Shown here piece by piece: positions 13,477 through 22,909 of a stretch of DNA of 43,080 bases; within the stretch, counting starts at the first letter, position 1, and every line of letters begins with the position of its first letter. The DNA lies in contig JAQTVB010000009.1 of NCBI GenBank assembly GCA_028707005.1, positions 1 to 43,080 of the forward strand. The letters are read 5' to 3'. Origin of the DNA: Patescibacteria group bacterium (lineage in GTDB: Bacteria; Patescibacteriota; Patescibacteriia; Patescibacteriales; GWC2-42-12). The notes beneath the pieces were generated by a model, which worked only from the letters and a program-made list of their open reading frames with translations, was not told the origin of the DNA and did no database searches. The position numbers and the translations under genes are program-made.

Positions 13477-14826
13477 ATGACAGAAGAAACAAAAAATAAT
13501 AATAACCAAGGTCCGGTTAATCCCGATGACATGAAATTTGACGAAGCCAGCAAAGAGAATTTTCAAAAATTGCTGGACAAGGAAAATACAAGCATTCCGG
13601 CGGCCGGCGACATCGTCAAGGGAACAGTTTTGGCCGCGTCCAAAGCCGAAGTCAAGCTGGATATCGGCGGCGTGGCTACCGGCGTGGTTCGGGGCCGCGA
13701 ACTTTATTTTGAAGCCGAAGAATACGCCAAGCTCAAGCCGGGCGACGAAGTTGAAGCGACAATCATTGAAGAAGAAAACGAAAACGGCGAGCTGGAATTG
13801 TCGTTCCGGAGCGCCGGCCAGCTTAAAGCCTGGAACACTTTGGTTGACGCCTTTGAAAACAGAAAAATTTTAAAGGTAAAGATCAACGACGCCAATAAGG
13901 GCGGGCTGTTGGTAAGTTTCGCCCAAATCCAAGGATTTTTGCCGGTTTCCCAGCTGGCGCCGGAGAATTATCCGCGCGTTAACGGCGGCGACAAAGGCAA
14001 GATTTTAGATAAGCTCAAATCCTTTGTCGGCACCGATTTTGAAGTCAAGGTCATGGCCTTGGATCAGAAAGAAGAAAAATTGGTGGTAAGCGAAAAAGAG
14101 GCCTGGCAGGAAAAACAAAAGGATATTATTTCTCAATATAAAGTCGGCAGCATTGTGACCGGCTCGGTGACCGCTTTAACCGATTTTGGAGTTTTCTTGA
14201 GTTTCGGCGAAAACCTGGAAGGCCTGATTCATATCAGCGAGTTGGCCTGGCAAAGGATTGACGATCCGGCCGATTTATTCAAGGTGGGCGATAAAATCAA
14301 AGCGGAAATCATTTCCATTGAAGGCTCAAAAATCTTTTTATCCGCCAAAAAACTTTTAGCCGATCCCTGGCATGACGTGGATAAAAAGTACCAGGTTGGC
14401 CAGACCGTTGGCGGCACGATTTTGAAAGTTAACCCCTTCGGCCTGTTCGTTGAATTGGATAAAGATATCCATGGCTTATCGCATATCAGCCAGCTTGGGC
14501 TTAAGCCGGGGCAAAAAATCAGCGAAACTTTTAAGATGGGCGAGAAGAGAGACTTCACCGTGGTCTCTATCGAACCGAGAGAGCATCGCTTGGGCTTGGC
14601 GATTATAGAAAAAGGGGAGGGTGCGGCCAAGGCGGCAGAGACTCCGGCCATTGCTCCGGCGGAACAGACAGAGGAAAAGAAGCCTAAGGTCAAGAAAGCC
14701 AAGAAAGAGAAAAGCGCAGCGACCGGCGTTAAGTCCGCCCCGGGCGGATCTGCCTCTGGCGGAAAAGAAAAAGCTGAAAGTGCCGGCACCAAACATAAGG
14801 CTGAAAAAAAGAAGAAAGATAAATAA
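13477..14826 (+). CDS. rpsA: 30S ribosomal protein S1-like, four S1 domains
   Basis: A 449-residue RNA-binding protein. Four OB-fold S1 repeats can be read, at about 40-110, 125-200, 215-285 and 300-370; the last two are canonical (GSVTALTDFGVFLSF...GLIHISEL and GGTILKVNPFGLFVELD...GLSHISQL). The tail from about 385 is a Lys/Ala/Glu-rich, probably disordered extension. Enterobacterial S1 has six domains; four is usual in many other phyla. It would help load mRNAs lacking a Shine-Dalgarno sequence, which are common in this window. A terminator follows directly. Confidence 0.9.
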   Translation: MTEETKNNNNQGPVNPDDMKFDEASKENFQKLLDKENTSIPAAGDIVKGTVLAASKAEVKLDIGGVATGVVRGRELYFEAEEYAKLKPGDEVEATIIEEENENGELELSFRSAGQLKAWNTLVDAFENRKILKVKINDANKGGLLVSFAQIQGFLPVSQLAPENYPRVNGGDKGKILDKLKSFVGTDFEVKVMALDQKEEKLVVSEKEAWQEKQKDIISQYKVGSIVTGSVTALTDFGVFLSFGENLEGLIHISELAWQRIDDPADLFKVGDKIKAEIISIEGSKIFLSAKKLLADPWHDVDKKYQVGQTVGGTILKVNPFGLFVELDKDIHGLSHISQLGLKPGQKISETFKMGEKRDFTVVSIEPREHRLGLAIIEKGEGAAKAAETPAIAPAEQTEEKKPKVKKAKKEKSAATGVKSAPGGSASGGKEKAESAGTKHKAEKKKKDK

Positions 14827-14831
14827 CAAGT

Positions 14832-14860
14832 AAAAACGCGCTACGGCGCGTTTTTACTTT
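14832..14860 (+). terminator. Terminator after S1 gene
   Basis: 10-bp stem AAAAACGCGC (14832-14841) / GCGCGTTTTT (14846-14855) with a 4-nt loop and further T residues. Confidence 0.9.
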
Positions 14861-14863
14861 TGT

Positions 14864-14892
14864 TTGCAAAATAAAGCGTTTTATTATATAAT
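14864..14892 (+). promoter_or_regulatory. ftsH promoter
   Basis: TTGCAA (14864-14869), a 17-nt spacer and TATAAT (14887-14892). It places the transcript start near 14899 and rules out any ftsH start codon upstream of that point. Confidence 0.8.
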
Positions 14893-14929
14893 TTTTACAT
14901 CAATCACTAAGAGTTTTAATGATAGAGCT

Positions 14930-16774
14930 ATGAAAAATTTAATCAAGAATTTTTTGATATTTTTTACGACCTTTTTGCTGATTGCCGCGGTTTTCAGCTA
15001 TTTTTCCGGCAATGGCCAGAAAAGCGAAGTGGTGGGTATTGATACTTTAATCAAGCAGATTAATGACCAAGAGATTAGCCAGGTGGCGATAACGGGTAAT
15101 GAAATCAAAGTGACATTAAAGCAGGGCCAGTCAGAAGTAGTGAAAAAAGAAGCCGGCGACACTTTTTCCCAAATTGTTAAAGATTATAATATAGATCCGT
15201 CCAAGGTGGCGGCGATAAAGATAGAAGTGAAGGATGAAACCGGTTTGAACTATTGGCTGGGCGTGATTTTGCCGTTTTTGATTCCTTTTATTTTGATCAG
15301 TGTATTTATTTACTTCATGCTCCGTTCGGTGCAGGGAGCGAATTCCAAGGCCATGATGTTCGGCCAATCACAGGCCAAAGAAATCGGCCGGGAATTCAAA
15401 GACAAAGTGATTTTTAAGGATGTGGCCGGGGTAAAGGAGGCCAAAGAAGAGTTAAAGGAGGTGGTGGAATTTTTAAAAAATCCGCAAAAATTCTCCGAGG
15501 TGGGCGCGCGTACGCCGCGCGGCGTCTTGCTGTTAGGCGCGCCCGGCACGGGTAAAACTCTCCTGGCCAGAGCGGTAGCCGGAGAAGCTAACGTGCCGTT
15601 TTTCAGTTTGTCCGGCTCGGAGTTCGTGGAGATGTTCGTGGGCGTGGGCGCTTCTCGGGTAAGGGATTTATTCCGCCGGGCCAAGAAAAGCGCGCCTTGC
15701 ATTATTTTTATTGATGAAATTGACGCGGTGGGCCGCAAACGCGGCTCGGGTTTGGGCGGTTCGCATGATGAGCGCGAGCAAACCCTCAATCAGATTCTGG
15801 TGGAAATGGACGGTTTTGACCCCAATACTAACGTCATTGTCCTGGCGGCTACTAACCGTCCGGATGTTTTGGACCCGGCGCTGTTAAGGCCCGGACGCTT
15901 TGACCGGCGCGTAATTTTAGATGAGCCAGATTTAGCTGATCGCGAGGCCATCTTAAAAGTGCACAGCAAAAAGAAGCCTTTGGGCAAAGAGGTAAGCTTA
16001 AAAAGGGTGGCGGAAAGAACGCCGGGTTTTACCGGCGCCGATTTGGCCAATCTCTTGAATGAATCCGCGATTTTAGCGGCCATGAAAAACAGAAAAATTA
16101 TCAGCATGGAAGATATTTTTGATTCAGTGGAAAAAGTCATGATGGGCCCGGAAAGAAAGTCGCGGATTTTGTCCAATAAAGAAAAAAAGACCACCGCTTA
16201 TCATGAGGCCGGCCATGCTATCGTCGCGCATTTCTTGCCTTTAACCGATCCGGTGCAAAAGGTTTCCATTATCGCCCGTGGCCAGGCCGGCGGCTATACT
16301 TTGAAGCTGCCGCTTGAAGACAAGCACATGTATTCCAAGACCGAATACTTGGAAGAGATCGCGGTGTTATTGGCCGGCTATGTGGCTGAACAGGAAATTT
16401 TTGGCGAAGTGACTACCGGCGCTACTTCTGATTTAAGGCGCGCCACCGGCTTGGCCAGAAAGTTAATCACCGACTATGGCATGAGCGAAACGTTGGGTCC
16501 GCGCACCTTCGGCGATAAAGAGGAAATGATTTTTTTGGGCCGAGAGATACACGAGCAGAGGGATTATAGCGAAAAAATCGCCGAACAGATTGATAAAGAG
16601 ATTTCCAGCTTTATTGATGTGGCGGCGCATCAAGCCAAGGGCGTTATTAAGACCAAGAGCGACTTTTTAGAGAAAATTGTGGCCGCTTTGATGGAAAGAG
16701 AGACTTTAGAGAAGGAAGAATTTGAGCAAATTGTGGGAAAAAAGGTTAAGCCAGAATCGTCTGTCGCCAAATAG
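14930..16774 (+). CDS. ftsH: ATP-dependent zinc metalloprotease FtsH
   Basis: A 614-residue membrane protease of the AAA family. It has two transmembrane segments (about 6-24 and 109-131) around an extracytoplasmic domain, Walker A GAPGTGKT (203-210), Walker B IIFIDEID (258-265), a second region of homology ending in RPGRFDR, and the zinc motif HEAGH (425-429). It degrades membrane and regulatory proteins at the cytoplasmic face. The start is ATG 14930, since upstream codons lie within the promoter; the hydrophobic segment then begins about 5 residues in, as usual. Length is normal. A large hairpin element fills the gap to the next gene. Confidence 0.97.
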   Translation: MKNLIKNFLIFFTTFLLIAAVFSYFSGNGQKSEVVGIDTLIKQINDQEISQVAITGNEIKVTLKQGQSEVVKKEAGDTFSQIVKDYNIDPSKVAAIKIEVKDETGLNYWLGVILPFLIPFILISVFIYFMLRSVQGANSKAMMFGQSQAKEIGREFKDKVIFKDVAGVKEAKEELKEVVEFLKNPQKFSEVGARTPRGVLLLGAPGTGKTLLARAVAGEANVPFFSLSGSEFVEMFVGVGASRVRDLFRRAKKSAPCIIFIDEIDAVGRKRGSGLGGSHDEREQTLNQILVEMDGFDPNTNVIVLAATNRPDVLDPALLRPGRFDRRVILDEPDLADREAILKVHSKKKPLGKEVSLKRVAERTPGFTGADLANLLNESAILAAMKNRKIISMEDIFDSVEKVMMGPERKSRILSNKEKKTTAYHEAGHAIVAHFLPLTDPVQKVSIIARGQAGGYTLKLPLEDKHMYSKTEYLEEIAVLLAGYVAEQEIFGEVTTGATSDLRRATGLARKLITDYGMSETLGPRTFGDKEEMIFLGREIHEQRDYSEKIAEQIDKEISSFIDVAAHQAKGVIKTKSDFLEKIVAALMERETLEKEEFEQIVGKKVKPESSVAK

Positions 16775-16800
16775 AGAGTTGTGGTATAATATTCTTATAA

Positions 16801-17025
16801 ATTGCGCCAGGTTCTGACGATAATCTCGCTAGGCTAACTTTATTTAAATTTTCTCCTGCGGAACTCGCCCACACCATTTTTTTAGTGCTTTTCGTCTACT
16901 CTGTAGTAGGCGCAAAAGTCATCAGACAATTGTTGAGTTTGGGACAAAACAAAGAAAAATGGTGGGGGCTCAAACAATCCTCGTCGAAAATTTAAATAAA
17001 ATTAGCCTAGACAATTAGCGCAAAT
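16801..17025 (-). ncRNA. Large hairpin element, copy 1 (candidate minus-strand RNA)
   Basis: Fills the 334-nt gap after ftsH. A 25-bp closing stem (16829-16853 with 16986-17010) has a single imperfect pair, C.A on plus but G.U on minus. Inside it, on the minus strand, are CGAGGATTGTTTGAGCCC (5' side) and GAGTTCCGCAG (3' side), then a second stem (CACCATTTTT, 16872-16881, with AAAAATGGTG, 16955-16964) around a loop of about 70 nt. The same 18-nt and 11-nt blocks recur in copy 2 at 33701-33867. Orientation is inferred from the wobble pairs. No known RNA family was recognised; a structured DNA repeat is the alternative. Confidence 0.65.
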
Positions 17026-17108
17026 CGTAATATTTTTATTTTGGTTGTTTTTAACAGCTCCGCGGGGAAGTTGAAAATTTAATTTTTAAAACTCTTAAAG
17101 GAGGAATT

Positions 17109-18089
17109 ATGACATTCTATCGCGATATTTTAAAGCAAGCTTTGGTTTCAACTTGGAACAATAAGCATCTCTGGTGGTTCGGCATTTTTGCCGCTTTTTT
17201 GGGTAGCGGCGGGGAAATGAAAATTTTGCTTAACAACGCGGGCGGCGATCCCGGCCGGTTGCTTTTTCCCGCTTGGCAAAACCTAGCCTCAACAGGCGTC
17301 TTCAGCAGGCAGACTTTTACTAATATCGGTTTTTTATTTACCCACGACACTTTAAATATGGTTGTTTTTTTGATCATGGCCTTAGCGATTCTGGCCGCGA
17401 CGTTGCTGTTAATCTGGCTAGTGGTGGTTTCGCAGGCGGCCTTGGTAAGCGGCTCGGCTGCGCTCATAAATAAAAAACAGCTTTCTTTCAAAGACGGCCT
17501 GAATGCGGGAATTTTAAATTTTTGGCCGGTATTAATTTTGAATATTATAGTTAAAGCGGCGGTTTATATTTTATTCTTGGCAGTAAGCATACCGTTGATT
17601 TTTTTCCGCGCCAGCTTTGTCGCCGCTCTATTTTATGCGTTCGCTTTGGCGCTGGCGGCGCTGGCGGCGCTAATTTTATCTTTTATCGTAAAATACGCCA
17701 TCGCTTACGCGGTGGTTTATAAGCAAAAAGTCGGCTCGGCGCTGAAGAAAGCCTGGAGGTTGTTTAAAAACAATTGGCTCATCAGCCTGGAAATGGCGGT
17801 CATTCTTTTCGTTATTGACATACTGATCGGCTTAGCCATATTTTTAGCGATTTTAACGTTGGCGGTGCCATTTTTATTTTTAGGGCTGATTTTCTTTTAT
17901 TCTTTTTCAGCGGTTGGCTCCTGGCTGATCGTCGTCTTGGCTTTGGTTTGTTTCTTATTCATTGTGGTTGCCGGCGGCGCCGCTTTATCGGTCTTCCAGA
18001 TTTCTTCCTGGACCGCGCTTTTTCTTGAGCTGGATAAAAAAAGAGGAGTAAGCAAATTAGTGAGAGCAGTGAGCAGTTTAATTCACTAA
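17109..18089 (+). CDS. Hypothetical polytopic membrane protein
   Basis: A 326-residue integral membrane protein with about six hydrophobic segments and a conserved-looking N-terminus (ALVSTWNNKHLWWFGIFAAF), a pattern common to uncharacterised bacterial membrane proteins related to DUF975/glycerophosphodiesterase-associated membrane domains. A cluster KQKVGSALKKAWRLFKNNW forms an amphipathic cytoplasmic loop. It has one of the few strong Shine-Dalgarno sequences in the window (AAAGGAGGAATT before ATG 17109). Function unknown. Confidence 0.75.
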   Translation: MTFYRDILKQALVSTWNNKHLWWFGIFAAFLGSGGEMKILLNNAGGDPGRLLFPAWQNLASTGVFSRQTFTNIGFLFTHDTLNMVVFLIMALAILAATLLLIWLVVVSQAALVSGSAALINKKQLSFKDGLNAGILNFWPVLILNIIVKAAVYILFLAVSIPLIFFRASFVAALFYAFALALAALAALILSFIVKYAIAYAVVYKQKVGSALKKAWRLFKNNWLISLEMAVILFVIDILIGLAIFLAILTLAVPFLFLGLIFFYSFSAVGSWLIVVLALVCFLFIVVAGGAALSVFQISSWTALFLELDKKRGVSKLVRAVSSLIH

Positions 18090-18176
18090 AGAGGATATTA
18101 ATTACAGATCTTACACAAATTTATCATCGCTGCGCGAGATCTGGCGAAGCCAGGCAAATTTTTTATTCGTAAATTC

Positions 18177-18206
18177 GCCTGCCTGTCCGGTAGGCAGGTA
18201 GGCAGG
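18177..18206. repeat. GCCTGCCT/AGGCAGGTAGGC palindromic repeat
   Basis: Inverted repeat with arms CCTGCC(T) and (A)GGCAGG around TCCGG. A cleaner relative, a perfect 20-nt palindrome, is at 23947-23966. Confidence 0.7.
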
Positions 18207-18235
18207 TAATGGATTTGTAATTCGTATATATTTAT

Positions 18236-18643
18236 ATGACGCCCAAAAAGGCCATTATGATTATTTTGATTTTTTTTATTATCATTGTAATGATTTTTAC
18301 TTTTTTATACATAGAAAAACAACAGGACAGAACGGGTGGAGGCTTGATTAAGACGACCGGAGAGGCCGGCTCTTTCAAGAAAACCGATGAAGCTTTAACT
18401 CCGGCCGAAACAGAAGAGCAAAAAGACGCAACGGCCCAGCAAGCCGTTGAAGCGATCATAGAACAGGGCAAAAATAAATTTGGCGGCGCCAGCATTGACG
18501 CCATCAAGTCGGCCGAGGCCGTGGCCAACCAAAGACTTCAAGAGAAATTGAATAGCCGGACGCCGGAGCAGATTAAAGCCGATCAAAAACAAGCCGCGGA
18601 AATACAGAAAATGCTGGAAGAAGCCAATAGTAAAATGAAATAA
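18236..18643 (+). CDS. Hypothetical protein with N-terminal membrane anchor
   Basis: A 135-residue protein with residues about 5-24 hydrophobic, then a Glu/Ala/Lys/Gln-rich helical region that is probably a coiled coil or disordered. No family recognised. It precedes the surface-repeat gene by 94 nt, with a CCGCGG-TCTCTG-CCGCGG hairpin (18654-18671) in the gap that lacks a T tract. Membership in one transcription unit with the surface protein is possible but unproven. Confidence 0.55.
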   Translation: MTPKKAIMIILIFFIIIVMIFTFLYIEKQQDRTGGGLIKTTGEAGSFKKTDEALTPAETEEQKDATAQQAVEAIIEQGKNKFGGASIDAIKSAEAVANQRLQEKLNSRTPEQIKADQKQAAEIQKMLEEANSKMK

Positions 18644-18737
18644 TAATTTAACGCCGCGGTCTCTGCCGCGGGGTAGTTTACCAAGAGGCTGGTTGTTGGT
18701 ATTTTTGCCTGATCAATAAATTTATTTTGTTAATCAT

Positions 18738-21700
18738 ATGAGCCGCAAACATTTTAGAATTTTTTTCTTATTTAGTTTTGCCGTAATTTTTACTTTAGGC
18801 TTATCTCTTGCTTTCCAGTCCCTCTTAGCCGACTGGACCGCGCCTTTGCATAATCCTCCACCTGCCGTGCCTAATTGCATAAGCGGAGAACCGGGCTGTG
18901 ACGCGCCGCTCAATGCCGGCAACAGTGTCCAGGCCAAACAAGGGTCTTTATGGATAAACACTGCCGGCGCTGCCAATCCCGGCCTCTGGGTTACCGGCAG
19001 CGTCGGGGTGGGCGTAATTAATCCCGCCGCCAAACTGCAAGTGCAAGACGGCGCGGTGTTATTTAACGGCACTAGCGGCACAACGCCGGCGTCGGGAGCG
19101 GGAACGCGCATGATGTGGATTCCGGCCAAAGCCGCTTTCCGGGTCGGAGCCGTCACTGGCAGTGAATGGGACGACAGATACATTGGCAATAATTCCATCG
19201 CTATCGGCTATTCTACTATCGCTTCCACGACTTATGCTACCGCCCTAGGAGCTTTCGCGGCCGCCACCGGCGCCAATGCCACCGCTTTGGGGTATGGAGT
19301 AAGCGCTACGGGAGCCGGTTCTACCGCGCTAGGCGGTGGAGCAACCGCTTCGGGCATAAGTTCTACGGCTTTAGGGGTTTACTCGCTGGCTTCAGGCGCT
19401 TATTCCATGGCGCTGGGTTATAATACAACTGCTTCAGGTTTTTCCGCCTCCACCTTAGGATATTCAACTATCGCCTCTGGGTCTTATTCTGTGGCTTTTG
19501 GTTCTCAAACCGCGGCCTCCGGGTCTTATTCCGCGGCCATGGGTCTTGGAACTAAAGCGGAAAGTTTCACTTCTTTAGCTTTAGGCCGATATAACGTCGC
19601 CACAGGCACGGCTGCCAGCTGGGTGGCCACTGAACCGATTTTTCAAATCGGTATTGGCACTGGCGACGTTAGCCGGGCTGATGCCATGACGGTTTTAAAA
19701 AACGGCAACGTGGGCATTGGTATAGTCAACCCGGGCGCCAAGTTGGAAGTCGCCGGCCAGGTGAAAATTACCGGCGGCACTCCGGGCGCGGGCAAAGTGC
19801 TTACTTCTGACGCCAACGGCTTGGCTGTTTGGCAGGCGTTGACGGCCTCAAGCGACACCTTGCAATCCGTAACCAACCGTGGCACCACCACTACCAACAA
19901 TTTAGCGATTAACGGCCAGATTTTTGATCATCAGGCGAATAATGATTTTTATATTAATTCTTATGATGGTCTGCAGCTGCGCATAAATTCTGATGGCGCT
20001 GGCTCGGCTAATTTAAAGGTTAATAATAGCGCTAATAGTACGATCGTCAGCGTGACTGACGGTGGAACCGTTTTTTTCACTGGCACTAACGGCACTACTC
20101 CGATTTCGGGAGCGGGTACGCGCCTAATGTGGATTCCCGGCAAAAAAGCTTTTAGAGCCGGTTCGGTCGATGGCAGTCAATGGGATGACGCTAATATTGG
20201 CGACCATTCCATAGCGATTGGCAATTCTACCACCGCTTCCGGCATTTATTCCACGGCCTTTGGCTTTAATTCGGTTGCCTCACAATCGGGCGCTGTGGCG
20301 CTGGGCGGAGGCAATGTTACCGCTTCAGGCTTTTTTTCCACCGCCTTGGGTTATAGATCAACCGCTTCCGCCCAGTATTCTTTGGCCATGGGCTATGGAG
20401 TTAAGGCGCAGAGTCAAAGAGAGACAGTTATCGGCTCATATAATATCGCCACAGGCACGCCTGATAACTGGGTAGCGACTGAGCCGATTTTTGAGATCGG
20501 CAACGGCATCGGCTCCAGCACCCCCTCTAACGCCCTGACAGTTTTAAAAAACGGCAACGTGGGCATTGGCGCCAACGCTCCTATCAGGCCGTTGCAGGTG
20601 GGCGCGCCGCTATTGGCAAATAACGATTTGCAATTTGGCTTCACACCAGCGATTTCTTTTCGGGCGACTGAACAAATTAGCAATGCTATTGCCGACATTC
20701 CGATTATTTATGGGGAAGGGTATTGGCCGTCAGTAGTTTTTAAAGATACTGATGCGCCGCAATTGGCAACGGGTTTAAGCACGGAAGTCGGCGGCCAGCT
20801 GATTTCTTTCGGCACCAACTTCGATCAGCTTGGTTACCATAATGATTCTTATCCTCTGGGCTATTTTAGGATTGATGTCCGCAGCGGTTATGAAAATGAA
20901 TTTTTTTCCTTAAATCATACTAGCGGTCAGCTTTTTGGCGTAACGACAGGCGGTAATGCCTGGGTTAAAAATAAAATTCGGGCAGGTTATGGTAGTTATT
21001 CATCTCCGGCCGCCACTTTGGATATCAGCGGCACCGGCTATATCAGCGGCAACGTCGGCATCGGGACTACCAATCCGAACACTAAATTAGAAGTAGTCGG
21101 CATCGCTTCTTCCACCGGCTTGCAGGTGAATGGCGCGGCGACCATTGTCGCATCTGGCATTGCTAATAACTTAAAATTAGACAACGTCGGGGGCACTTCT
21201 GCCACCGGCTTAAGTTTGGCCAATGCCGGCGCAATCAAAGGGTATTGGGCTCTGGCGGGGCATGCCGGCGATTTTTCTGCCTCTGCCGTGGTAGGCGATA
21301 CGGTCTTTAGATCGGAATCAAACAATATCCTATTTAATCGGGGGAGCGGAGCGGCTAGCATGGCGGTAGTCGGCAACAACGTCGGCATCGGGACGATTAC
21401 GCCAGGGGCACGCTTGGACGTAAACGGATTGAAATTGTTTGATTCAACACCAACCAATGCCGCCGCAACTACAAAAACCGGAATTATCTTCGGCAATAAT
21501 GCGGCGATTCCTCAAGGCTTAGTGTCAGAGCAAGTGAATACTAATGGCGATATCCTTTCTTTTGGCATAAACGTGCCGCAAGTAGGGACAAGAGATAATT
21601 CTAGGACCGGGGGTATCTTCAGGCTTGACACTGAAAGCACTTCCGGACTACAAAACGGCCAGCAATCTTTTGTGGTTTGGGGTTACCCCACGGGCGGCGC

Positions 21701-22088
21701 GAGCGCTTATACTAGGTTTATAGTGTCGCTGCAAAACGGAACCACTCTTTTAGTGCCGAACGGCGGCAATGTCGGCATCGGCACAACCAACCCTTTAGGC
21801 AAATTAGACGTTAACGGTGCCATCTATCAGCGCGGCGCTTCACTGCACGCTGATTATGTTTTTGAACCAGGTTATAGCTTAGAATCTATTGATGAACATG
21901 CGGACTTTATGTGGCTGAACAAGCATCTTAGAGCCGTACCGGTTGGCGTGAAAGATGAAAATGGGCAAGACATAGTCAATTGGGGGGAAAGGGAGCGCGG
22001 AGTTTTGGAAGAGCTGGAAAAGGCGCATGTGTATATCCAGCAGTTGAATGAGCGCATTAAAGTTTTGGAAGCGAAAGTGAAGCAATAG
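18738..22088 (+). CDS. Secreted surface protein with YadA-head-like and NVGIG repeats
   Basis: 1116 residues. A signal peptide (about 1-31) is followed by a PPP-containing N-terminus. Two blocks of YadA-head-like 14-residue repeats occur at about 152-290 and 488-580 (pattern xAxGxxxxAxGxxS), each preceded by a near-identical GTTP(A/I)SGAGTR(M/L)MWIP segment at about 110 and 450. Six NVGIGTTNPxxKLxV-type segments punctuate the protein (about 90, 325, 607, 772, 881, 1011). The C-terminus (about 1050-1116) resembles the DYVFEPGY...HLRAVP domain and coiled coil of bacterial fibre-like proteins. The SDxxxK motif of self-cleaving S74 chaperones is not seen, nor any beta-barrel or LPXTG anchor. Likely a trimeric fibre for attachment. 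Confidence 0.8.
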   Translation: MSRKHFRIFFLFSFAVIFTLGLSLAFQSLLADWTAPLHNPPPAVPNCISGEPGCDAPLNAGNSVQAKQGSLWINTAGAANPGLWVTGSVGVGVINPAAKLQVQDGAVLFNGTSGTTPASGAGTRMMWIPAKAAFRVGAVTGSEWDDRYIGNNSIAIGYSTIASTTYATALGAFAAATGANATALGYGVSATGAGSTALGGGATASGISSTALGVYSLASGAYSMALGYNTTASGFSASTLGYSTIASGSYSVAFGSQTAASGSYSAAMGLGTKAESFTSLALGRYNVATGTAASWVATEPIFQIGIGTGDVSRADAMTVLKNGNVGIGIVNPGAKLEVAGQVKITGGTPGAGKVLTSDANGLAVWQALTASSDTLQSVTNRGTTTTNNLAINGQIFDHQANNDFYINSYDGLQLRINSDGAGSANLKVNNSANSTIVSVTDGGTVFFTGTNGTTPISGAGTRLMWIPGKKAFRAGSVDGSQWDDANIGDHSIAIGNSTTASGIYSTAFGFNSVASQSGAVALGGGNVTASGFFSTALGYRSTASAQYSLAMGYGVKAQSQRETVIGSYNIATGTPDNWVATEPIFEIGNGIGSSTPSNALTVLKNGNVGIGANAPIRPLQVGAPLLANNDLQFGFTPAISFRATEQISNAIADIPIIYGEGYWPSVVFKDTDAPQLATGLSTEVGGQLISFGTNFDQLGYHNDSYPLGYFRIDVRSGYENEFFSLNHTSGQLFGVTTGGNAWVKNKIRAGYGSYSSPAATLDISGTGYISGNVGIGTTNPNTKLEVVGIASSTGLQVNGAATIVASGIANNLKLDNVGGTSATGLSLANAGAIKGYWALAGHAGDFSASAVVGDTVFRSESNNILFNRGSGAASMAVVGNNVGIGTITPGARLDVNGLKLFDSTPTNAAATTKTGIIFGNNAAIPQGLVSEQVNTNGDILSFGINVPQVGTRDNSRTGGIFRLDTESTSGLQNGQQSFVVWGYPTGGASAYTRFIVSLQNGTTLLVPNGGNVGIGTTNPLGKLDVNGAIYQRGASLHADYVFEPGYSLESIDEHADFMWLNKHLRAVPVGVKDENGQDIVNWGERERGVLEELEKAHVYIQQLNERIKVLEAKVKQ

Positions 22089-22192
22089 TTTTAGAAAAAA
22101 TTGTTGATATAATAAATTGCTCCTTACTATATCGCGGTGGGGGGCAATTTTGATTGCATCTTCGGGCTAGTTATGTAAAAATGATAGTATAA

Positions 22193-22243
22193 TGCGAACA
22201 GGCGAAAAAAATATAAGGAGAAATCGCTAAATTGTTGTTCGCA
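22193..22243. repeat. Hairpin TGCGAACA...TGTTCGCA before ruvA
   Basis: Inverted arms TGCGAACA (22193-22200) and TGTTCGCA (22236-22243), with inner GCGA/TCGC pairing. The left flank ATAGTATAATGCGAA is shared with the palindrome at 41741. The rest of 22089-22285 holds no gene. Confidence 0.6.
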
Positions 22244-22285
22244 TATTTGCAGAATTTCCATAATCCGTAGATTCGTATAGTTTGT

Positions 22286-22858
22286 ATGATTTCATATTTA
22301 AAAGGTAAAATAAAAAATCAGGGCAAAGACTTTGTGGTCGTGGATGTTCATGACATCGGCTACAAGGTTTTTATTTCGGCCATGTTCAGCGCCAAACTGG
22401 CCGTAGGCAAAGAACAAGAGTTTTGTATTTATCAGCAAGTGCGCGAAGACGCTCTTAACTTATACGGCTTTGCTAGCAGGGAAGAATTGGAGCTATTTGA
22501 ACTGCTGATTGGCATTTCCGGCATCGGGCCAAAATCGGCTATGGGCATCATGTCGATTGCCGCGGTGGACGATATCAAGGAGTCGATTATCCGCGGCGAT
22601 TCGGCGCTGTTGACTAAAGTTTCCGGTATTGGCAAAAAGACCGCTGACCGAGTGGTGCTGGAGTTAAGAGAAAAAATTGCTAAATTAAACGGCGGCGCCG
22701 GTAAATCCAACCAAGGCTTGTCGGGCGATGAAATCGACGCCCTAATGGCTTTGGGCTATTCTTTGCCAGACGCCAGGGAAGCTTTAAGCGCCGTGGACGT
22801 GAAAATAAAAGACAGTTCGGAAAGAATCAGACAGGCGCTAAAAAGGCTGGGGAAGTAA
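22286..22858 (+). CDS. ruvA: Holliday junction DNA helicase subunit RuvA
   Basis: A 190-residue RuvA. It has an N-terminal OB fold (MISYLKGKI...VVDVHDIGYKVFI), two helix-hairpin-helix motifs with the diagnostic GISGIGPKSAMGIMS (about 75-89) and VSGIGKKTADRVVLEL, and a C-terminal domain III (about 145-190) that binds RuvB. As a tetramer it holds the four-way junction and directs the RuvB motor. RuvB and RuvC are not in the window. Length is normal. There is no Shine-Dalgarno sequence. Confidence 0.97.
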   Translation: MISYLKGKIKNQGKDFVVVDVHDIGYKVFISAMFSAKLAVGKEQEFCIYQQVREDALNLYGFASREELELFELLIGISGIGPKSAMGIMSIAAVDDIKESIIRGDSALLTKVSGIGKKTADRVVLELREKIAKLNGGAGKSNQGLSGDEIDALMALGYSLPDAREALSAVDVKIKDSSERIRQALKRLGK

Positions 22859-22909
22859 AAAGCGTGGTTTATGCTAATTAATGATTTTTATTAAGGCAGA
22901 AAAAACAAT

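Noticed and set aside
16801-17025. Integron attC site
   Set aside because: The element is strongly palindromic, but the RYYYAAC/GTTRRRY consensus pair is not at its ends and no integrase gene is present.
18734-19198. 154-codon frame on the minus strand across the surface gene
   Set aside because: Antisense shadow of a repetitive coding region; low-complexity Pro/Thr/Ala sequence.
19192-20420. Tandem repeats in the surface gene as a DNA minisatellite
   Set aside because: The periodicity follows the protein motif with varied codons; it is a protein repeat, apart from a few long identical DNA stretches.
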